Part shown: piece after piece, positions 58,848 through 64,000 of the stretch | How the letters are laid out: each line of letters opens with the position of its first letter | How positions within the stretch are numbered: position 1 is the first letter of the stretch | From: Marinibaculum pumilum | GTDB lineage: Bacteria; Pseudomonadota; Alphaproteobacteria; Ferrovibrionales; Ferrovibrionaceae | Length of the DNA: 64,000 bases | Assembly: GCF_042646425.1 (NCBI RefSeq) | Contig: NZ_JBHRTR010000019.1 | Coordinates: 113,925 to 177,924 of the forward strand | Reading direction: 5' to 3' | Position numbers and translations under genes: made by a program | Notes under the pieces: model-generated | The model's database searches: none | What the model saw: the letters and a program-made list of their open reading frames with translations, nothing else | What the model was told of the DNA's origin: nothing

Positions 58848-59744
58848 ATGGCATCCTGGTGGCGCGGCGCCGGCATGGCGCCGCAGGACCTCGCGCTCGC
58901 GGTTCTCATCAACGCGGTCTGGGGCCTGACCTTCATCGCGGCGAAGGTCGCGCTGAACAGCTTTCCTGCCCTGCTGGCCACCGGCCTGCGCTTTGCCCTG
59001 GTGCTGCTGATCCTGGTGCCTTTCCTGCGGGTGGTGCCGGGGCAGATGCGCACCGTGATGGGCATCGCCGTTTTTGCCGGCGGGCTGCATTTCGCCCTGG
59101 TTTTCACCGGCTTCGACCTGGCGACCTCGATCTCCGCGATGGCGGTGGTGGCGCAGCTGGCGCTTCCCTTCGCCACCCTGATCGCGGTCTTCTTCTTCGG
59201 CGAGCGGATCCGCTGGCGGCGCAGCCTGGGGATCGCGCTGGCCTTTGCCGGGGTGGTGGTGATCTCCTTCGACCCCACCGTCTTCGAGCAGGTGGAGGCG
59301 GTGGTCCTGGTCGGCCTCGGCGCGCTGTGCATGGCAATCGCGCAGAACCTGATGCGGCTGACGAAGGGCGTCTCGCCGATGAACATGCAGGCCTGGATCG
59401 CGGTGTTCAGCGCGCCGGTCCTGCTGGCGCTGACCTGGCCGATGGAAAGCGGCCAGGTCGCCGCGGTCGCCGGCGCCGACAGCCTGGCATGGGGCGCGCT
59501 GGCCTTCGTCGCCATCGGCTCCTCGGTGATCGCCCATAGCGGCATGTTCTACCTGATGAACCGCTATCCGGTGACCCTGGTCGCGCCGCTGCTGGTCCTG
59601 GCGCCGATCTTCGGCGTCCTGTTCGCCGTCTGGCTGCTCGACGAGGTGCTGACCTGGCGCATTGTCATCGGCGCCTCCGTCACCCTCGCCGGCGTCTTCA
59701 TCGTCGCGGTCAGGGAGCCTGCGCGTGCTGCCGAGCGGCTTTGA
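58848..59744 (+). CDS. EamA/DMT-superfamily transporter
   Basis: A 298-aa, ten-helix transporter with two EamA repeats. Start ATG 58848 (MASWWRGAGMAPQDLALAVL) is preferred to the TTG at 58842. INAVWGLTFIAAKVAL is the typical first helix, with FGERIRWRRSLGIALAFAGV at the end of the first repeat. The second half ends LLDEVLTWRIVIGASVTLAGV. The amidase gene overlaps its 3' end by 20 bp. The substrate is unknown. Confidence 0.88.
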   Translation: MASWWRGAGMAPQDLALAVLINAVWGLTFIAAKVALNSFPALLATGLRFALVLLILVPFLRVVPGQMRTVMGIAVFAGGLHFALVFTGFDLATSISAMAVVAQLALPFATLIAVFFFGERIRWRRSLGIALAFAGVVVISFDPTVFEQVEAVVLVGLGALCMAIAQNLMRLTKGVSPMNMQAWIAVFSAPVLLALTWPMESGQVAAVAGADSLAWGALAFVAIGSSVIAHSGMFYLMNRYPVTLVAPLLVLAPIFGVLFAVWLLDEVLTWRIVIGASVTLAGVFIVAVREPARAAERL

Positions 59745-60558
59745 GGGCAGCGGGCCGGTCTTCGCCACCGCGCTGCCGGTGGTCGACCGTCCCTCGCCGA
59801 ACCACGGGCCGCGGGTCGGCGGCGATGCGGTGGAGATGGTGCTGCTGCACTATACCGACATGGAGAGCATGGCGGCGGCCGCCGACCGGCTGACCGACCC
59901 GGCGGCGGAGGTCAGCGCCCACTACCTGGTGGACGAGGACGGCACCATCCACCGGCTGGTGCCGGAGGGCCGTCGCGCCTGGCATGCCGGCCGCGCCTGC
60001 TGGGCCGGCCTGCGCGACGTGAACAGCCGCTCCATCGGCATCGAGATCGTCAATCCCGGCCACAGCTGCGGCTATCGTCCGTTCCCGGCGGCACAGATGG
60101 ACGCCGTGACCGCGCTGTGCACCGACATCGTGGCGCGCCACCGCATCGATCCGCGGCTGGTCCTCGCCCATTCCGACGTGGCCCCGCAGCGCAAGCGGGA
60201 TCCGGGCGAGCTGTTCGACTGGGCACGGCTGGCGCGGGCGGGGCTGGGGCTCTGGCCGCGGCACGGCTTCGACCCGGAGGCCGCGGCCGCGCATGCCCCG
60301 GCGATGGCGCCGGGGCAGGCCGGCGCAGTGGTCCTGGACCTGCAGTTCGCGCTGGACGGCATCGGCTACGAGGTGGAAGGGAACGGCCTCTACGACCCGT
60401 ACCTGGCTGCGGTCGTGACGGCCTTCCAGCGACATTTCCGGCCGGCCCTGTGCGACGGCGCCGCCGATCCGGAGACCCTTGGCCTGGTCTACGAAATCCT
60501 GGCCGTCGCACAGGGGCCGCGGCCGTCCCTGCCGGCACGGGCGGATCGCGAGACTTGA
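59725..60558 (+). CDS. N-acetylmuramoyl-L-alanine amidase (AmiD-like) with peptidoglycan-binding domain
   Basis: A 277-aa zinc amidase that cleaves the lactyl-amide bond of muropeptides. The N-terminal Amidase_2 domain has the metal ligands His in VLLHYTDMES and His/Asp in AHSDVAPQRKRDPG. A peptidoglycan-binding domain follows (LQFALDGIGYEVEGNGLYDP, VVTAFQRHFRP). No signal peptide is seen, suggesting a cytoplasmic recycling role or a missed upstream start. The GTG start has AGGGAG eight bases upstream. Confidence 0.87.
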   Translation: MLPSGFEGSGPVFATALPVVDRPSPNHGPRVGGDAVEMVLLHYTDMESMAAAADRLTDPAAEVSAHYLVDEDGTIHRLVPEGRRAWHAGRACWAGLRDVNSRSIGIEIVNPGHSCGYRPFPAAQMDAVTALCTDIVARHRIDPRLVLAHSDVAPQRKRDPGELFDWARLARAGLGLWPRHGFDPEAAAAHAPAMAPGQAGAVVLDLQFALDGIGYEVEGNGLYDPYLAAVVTAFQRHFRPALCDGAADPETLGLVYEILAVAQGPRPSLPARADRET

Positions 60559-60588
60559 CCGGTACGCCCGGCGGCGCGTAGGCAGAGC

Positions 60589-61012
<424 letters not shown>

Positions 61013-61367
61013 CCGGCCGCGATGCCCGAAGTCGGGCCGCCGGCCCCGCCCACCGGTTTCGACGCGACCCCGCGGCACCGATGCGGTTCGCACGGCTGAC
61101 CCATGCGATCCCATGACCGGGCCCATGACCGGGCCCATGCCCGGCCCATGCCGGCTCATTCCCGGCATCGCGGGGCTGGAATGCCGCCGGGAAACGGCTG
61201 ATCGCGGCCGCAGCCGGAACATTCCGCCGATTCAAATAGAACATATACGGAACAATGTGGTTCAAAGGACTCATGACGGCCGTCTGGCGTGAGAACAAAA
61301 CACGTATATGTCGAAACGGCCGACTAGATCTTGGGTCGTGCCAATAGCGCCGCGGAAGTCCTTGATT
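61013..61367. other. Intergenic region between rnpB and the mraZ promoter
   Basis: No gene is convincing. It contains a short degenerate tandem repeat at 61111-61155 (CCATGACCGGGC twice, then two weaker copies). The promoter for the division cluster is probably further right. Confidence 0.5.
61111..61155. repeat. Short tandem repeat of CCATGACCGGGC
   Basis: Two exact 12-bp copies followed by two degraded ones, between rnpB and mraZ. No function is evident. Confidence 0.65.
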
Positions 61368-61432
61368 TTCCAAGAAGTACCATTGACCACCACAAAGTAC
61401 CATGCTATCCCATCACATCCCATATCGGACCA
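61368..61432 (+). promoter_or_regulatory. Array of seven MraZ-type boxes upstream of mraZ
   Basis: CCA occurs at 61370, 61380, 61390, 61400, 61410, 61420 and 61430, exactly every 10 bp. On the bottom strand this is TGG-x-N every helical turn, with the two central ones exactly TGGGA-N5-TGGGA (61408-61422). MraZ binds TGGGN repeats with 5-base spacers upstream of its own operon. The array is therefore the likely autorepression site of the division cluster. Confidence 0.75.
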
Positions 61433-61572
61433 TGGGGGAACGCGTGAGACGGCGCTGTGACGCCGTCAAGGCGGGGGCTGGACGGACCCGAAAGGTCCAC
61501 AGGCCCCAAGGCTGAACCGGGCGCCCGCGCCCGTCCGCAGGTCGGACAGCGGGAGAGGGGCGGAGATGCGGC

Positions 61573-62019
61573 GTGGACAAGTTCGTGGGCACATTCACGA
61601 ACAAGCTCGACCGGAAGGGGCGCGTTTCCCTGCCGGCGGAGTACCGCGCCGTGCTGCAGCGGCAGCAGTCGGAATCGGCGGCACTGATGCCGGCCCTGAA
61701 TGCCGAAGCGATCGCCGGCGGCGGCAGCCTCTACCTGGAGACCCTGCACAAGCGCATCGAAGGGCTCGACCCGCTCGGCGAGGAGTACAACGACTGGGTC
61801 GACTACATCATGCCGAACGTGCGGAACGCCGGCTGGGACGAAACCGGCCGCATCGTCCTGCCGGAGGCCCTGATCGAGCTTGCCGGGCTCAGCGATTCGG
61901 CCGTCTTCGTCGGCCGCTACGACCATTTCCAGATCTGGCAGCCCGCGGCCTGGGCCGAGCGGCAGGCCGAGCTGGCGCAACGTCACCGGCGCCCCCGTCT
62001 TTCGCAAAGGAGCGACTGA
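61573..62019 (+). CDS. mraZ: Transcriptional regulator MraZ
   Basis: A 148-aa AbrB-like double-domain protein, first gene of the division and cell-wall cluster and its autorepressor. It opens MDKFVGTFTNKLDRKGRVSL, and the second repeat contains WDETGRIVLPEALIELAGL and VGRYDHFQIWQPA. GTG start with GGAG seven bases upstream. Its stop overlaps the rsmH start by 1 bp (TGATG). The box array lies about 140 bp upstream. Confidence 0.95.
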   Translation: MDKFVGTFTNKLDRKGRVSLPAEYRAVLQRQQSESAALMPALNAEAIAGGGSLYLETLHKRIEGLDPLGEEYNDWVDYIMPNVRNAGWDETGRIVLPEALIELAGLSDSAVFVGRYDHFQIWQPAAWAERQAELAQRHRRPRLSQRSD

Positions 62020-63083
62020 TGCCGGGGCAGGGGGCGGACAGGCAGGGCGCGGCACAGACAAGCCGGCACCTGCCGGTGATGCTTGCGCCTGTGCTCGAGG
62101 CACTGGCGCCGCAGCCCGGCGAGCGCATGGTCGACGGCACCCTGGGCGGCGGCGGCTATACCGAGGCGATGCTGGCGGCCGGCGCATCCGTCTGGGCGGT
62201 CGACCGCGATGACGCTGCGATCGATCGCGCCCGGCGACGCTTTGCCGATGCGCTGGCGGAAGGCCGCCTGACCCTGCTGCCCGGCCGCTTCGGCGACATG
62301 GCAAGCCTGCTGGCCGCCGCCGGCGTCACGTCGGTGGACGGGGTGGTGCTCGATATCGGGCTGTCCTCCGACCAGCTGGACAGCGCGGAACGCGGTTTCG
62401 CCTTCTCCGTCGACGGGCCGCTGGATATGCGGATGGGCGGCACGGGGCCGACCGCGGCGGACTTCGTCAATTCCGCCGAGGAAACGGAGCTCGCCGACAT
62501 CGTCTACCGCTATGGCGAGGAGCGCCGCTCGCGCGCGGTGGCCCGTGCCATCGCCGCCGCCAGGTCGCGGCAGCCGATCCGCCGCACCGGCGAACTGGCC
62601 GAGATCGTCGCGCAGGCCGTGGGCCGGCCGCGTCCCCAGAGAGGGTCCAGGGGGCGGTCGCAGGGCCATGCGATCCATCCCGCCACCCGCACCTTCCAGG
62701 CAATCCGCATCCATGTGAACGATGAGCTGGGCGAGCTCGAGCGCGGCCTTCGCGGCGCGGAGCAGGTGCTGGCGCCCGGCGGCCGGCTCGCTGTGGTCTC
62801 CTTCCACAGCCTGGAAGACCGGATCGTGAAGAGCTTCCTGGCGGAACGTTCGGGCGAGGCGGCGCAGCCGTCGCGCCATGCGCCGCCGCAGGCTGCCGCC
62901 ACGGCCCGGCGTCCGACTTTCAGCCTGAAATGGCGCGGTGTCCGCAAGCCGGACGCGGCCGAGGCGGACGACAATCCGCGGGCCCGCTCGGCCCGGCTGC
63001 GGGCCGCCGTGCGCACCGACGCGCCGGCCTGGGACCGGTCCGCTGGAATGCCCGATGCGGGTTTCGGGGGAGACGCAGCATGA
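62019..63083 (+). CDS. rsmH: 16S rRNA (cytosine-1402-N4)-methyltransferase RsmH (MraW)
   Basis: A 354-aa SAM-dependent methyltransferase of the RsmH family. The start MPGQGADRQ is followed by HLPVMLAPVLEAL. The SAM site is DGTLGGGGYTEAMLAAG. Further motifs are VLDIGLSSDQLD, FVNSAEETELADIVYRYGEE and the C-terminal HPATRTFQAIRIHVNDEL and VVSFHSLEDRIVK, all typical. ATG 62019 follows AAAGGAG and overlaps the mraZ stop. ftsL overlaps its stop by 4 bp. Confidence 0.96.
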   Translation: MPGQGADRQGAAQTSRHLPVMLAPVLEALAPQPGERMVDGTLGGGGYTEAMLAAGASVWAVDRDDAAIDRARRRFADALAEGRLTLLPGRFGDMASLLAAAGVTSVDGVVLDIGLSSDQLDSAERGFAFSVDGPLDMRMGGTGPTAADFVNSAEETELADIVYRYGEERRSRAVARAIAAARSRQPIRRTGELAEIVAQAVGRPRPQRGSRGRSQGHAIHPATRTFQAIRIHVNDELGELERGLRGAEQVLAPGGRLAVVSFHSLEDRIVKSFLAERSGEAAQPSRHAPPQAAATARRPTFSLKWRGVRKPDAAEADDNPRARSARLRAAVRTDAPAWDRSAGMPDAGFGGDAA

Positions 63084-63847
63084 AGCGTGTGGTCACCTTG
63101 GCCGGCCTGGTCCTGGTCTTTGCCGCCATGTTCGGCCTTTACGAGCTGTCCTATCGGGTCGACCGGCAGGAGGAGCGGCTGCGCCACCTGACCGGGCGGA
63201 TCGCGGAAGAGAAGCGCTCGATCGCAGTGCTGCGCGCGGAATGGGCCTACCTGACCCGGCCGGCGGCCGTGCAGGACCGCGCCATCAGCCGGCTTGAGAT
63301 GCAGCCTGCCCTGCCGGGGCAGCTGGTGGCGTTCCGCGACGTGCCGGAACGGCAGCAGCGCCTGATCGTCAGCGCCGATGCCATGGAGGGCGCCGGGATC
63401 GAGGCCGCAATCCTGCCGGGCGGCGAGCGCCTGCCGCTGCCGCGGCCGCGGCCGTCCATGCGCATCACCGTCGCCGCGATGGCGGCCGGTGATGCCGATG
63501 ACGGATCGCAGCCGGGCGCCGTGGCGGGGGCGGAGCAAGCGGGTCGGGCCGTGGTACACGCCGCCCCGTCGCAGGCGGTGCCCCAGACCGGGTCCCGGGC
63601 TGAGCCCCCGGCCGGCCCCCGGGCCGCACCCCAGATCGCACCCCAGACCGCACCCCGTCCCGAAGGGGTGCCCGCCCGCGATCCGGCGCCGGTGCGTCCC
63701 CGGGCGATCGAGGTCGCCGCGCGGCCGTCCGCGCCCGCCGCCGGCGCACGCCTGTTGCCGGCGGATATGGAGGCCCGGCTGCTGAAGGTCGCGGCCCAGC
63801 AACTCTCCGGCGGCGGTGCCGTGCAGGCCTTGATGGAGGGTCAGTGA
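63080..63847 (+). CDS. ftsL: Cell division protein FtsL with a long C-terminal extension
   Basis: A 255-aa divisome protein. The N-terminal helix VVTLAGLVLVFAAMFGLYEL is followed by a coiled-coil (RLRHLTGRIAEEKRSIAVLRAEWAYLTRP), which is the FtsL core linking FtsB and FtsI. FtsL is usually about 110 residues; here about 130 residues of low-complexity Ala/Pro/Gln sequence (AAPQIAPQTAPRPEG) follow before a C-terminal helix. ATG overlaps the rsmH stop (ATGA), and ftsI starts at the last base of its stop. Confidence 0.88.
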   Translation: MKRVVTLAGLVLVFAAMFGLYELSYRVDRQEERLRHLTGRIAEEKRSIAVLRAEWAYLTRPAAVQDRAISRLEMQPALPGQLVAFRDVPERQQRLIVSADAMEGAGIEAAILPGGERLPLPRPRPSMRITVAAMAAGDADDGSQPGAVAGAEQAGRAVVHAAPSQAVPQTGSRAEPPAGPRAAPQIAPQTAPRPEGVPARDPAPVRPRAIEVAARPSAPAAGARLLPADMEARLLKVAAQQLSGGGAVQALMEGQ

Positions 63848-64000
63848 TGGCCATCTGGCCGTTCGGACGGGGCAGGACAGGATCGGCGGCGGATCCGCAC
63901 CGGACGGTGCGCGCCGAGCCGCGGCTGCGCCGCGACGGCCAGGCCGGCCGGCCGCGCCAGCTGGATGCCGGCGCCGCGATCGCGGCCAGCGCCCCGCCGC
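63847..64000 (+). CDS. ftsI: Probable FtsI (penicillin-binding protein 3), 5' part only
   Basis: The frame begins MAIWPFGRGRTGSAADPHRT and remains open to the window end (51 codons). The sequence is a basic cytoplasmic tail with no family motif, so the identification rests on position after ftsL and the coupled start (TGATG, 1-bp overlap). In the dcw cluster the next gene is ftsI. Confidence 0.7.
   Translation, partial: MAIWPFGRGRTGSAADPHRTVRAEPRLRRDGQAGRPRQLDAGAAIAASAPP

Overview
The window is a piece of a high-GC (roughly 70% by eye) alphaproteobacterial chromosome, most likely from a Rhodospirillales-type organism. The evidence is the strong G/C preference at third codon positions, the rnpB-mraZ-rsmH-ftsL-ftsI order at the right end, a metF plus split-metH operon led by an ArsR-methyltransferase fusion, a NhaP-type antiporter with a cyclic-nucleotide domain, and mlaA/mlaC genes. 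The genus is not identified.

Layout. 1-5503: oligopeptide-type ABC importer (two permeases and a double ATPase), an EamA exporter and an MFS carrier. 5894-8383: an old yellow enzyme and a protein made of three tandem Rid domains. 8492-12597: an AT-richer island with a decayed HicB antitoxin and a tightly coupled two-gene cassette (GHKL-type ATPase, then a 734-aa PRTase-like protein); this is the best candidate for an undescribed system, possibly defensive. 12619-16869: a catabolic locus around a TetR regulator with a perfect 17-bp palindromic operator (HpaB-family enzyme, SnoaL-like protein, thioesterase, isochorismatase-like hydrolase). 17065-26499: XRE regulator with a divergent membrane protein, a chemoreceptor remnant, transaminase, MHS-like transporter, Sir2 deacylase, hotdog thioesterase, DEDDh exonuclease, a K+ channel and a 58-aa lipoprotein. 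27002-35701: diguanylate cyclase, TenA, methyltransferase, prfC, a response regulator/PhoR-like kinase pair, mlaC.

35912-43299: mlaA and the methionine/one-carbon operon (arsR-MTase, metF, metH in two parts), ending in a perfect 15-bp-stem terminator. 43305-43408 is a run of N (assembly gap). 43435-44769: a ParD-MNT fusion and an mqsRA-type toxin-antitoxin pair. 44762-58835: LysR with divergent malate synthase G, SOS1-like antiporter, ferredoxin-reductase-like protein, SDR, fused 5-oxoprolinase, motA/motB. 58848-64000: EamA, an amidase, RNase P RNA, then the start of the division/cell-wall cluster. The mraZ promoter carries seven CCA (TGG on the bottom strand) triplets spaced exactly 10 bp apart, as expected for MraZ boxes.

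Most of the sequence is ordinary housekeeping and transport/catabolism. The accessory material is concentrated at 8.5-12.6 kb and 43.3-44.8 kb.
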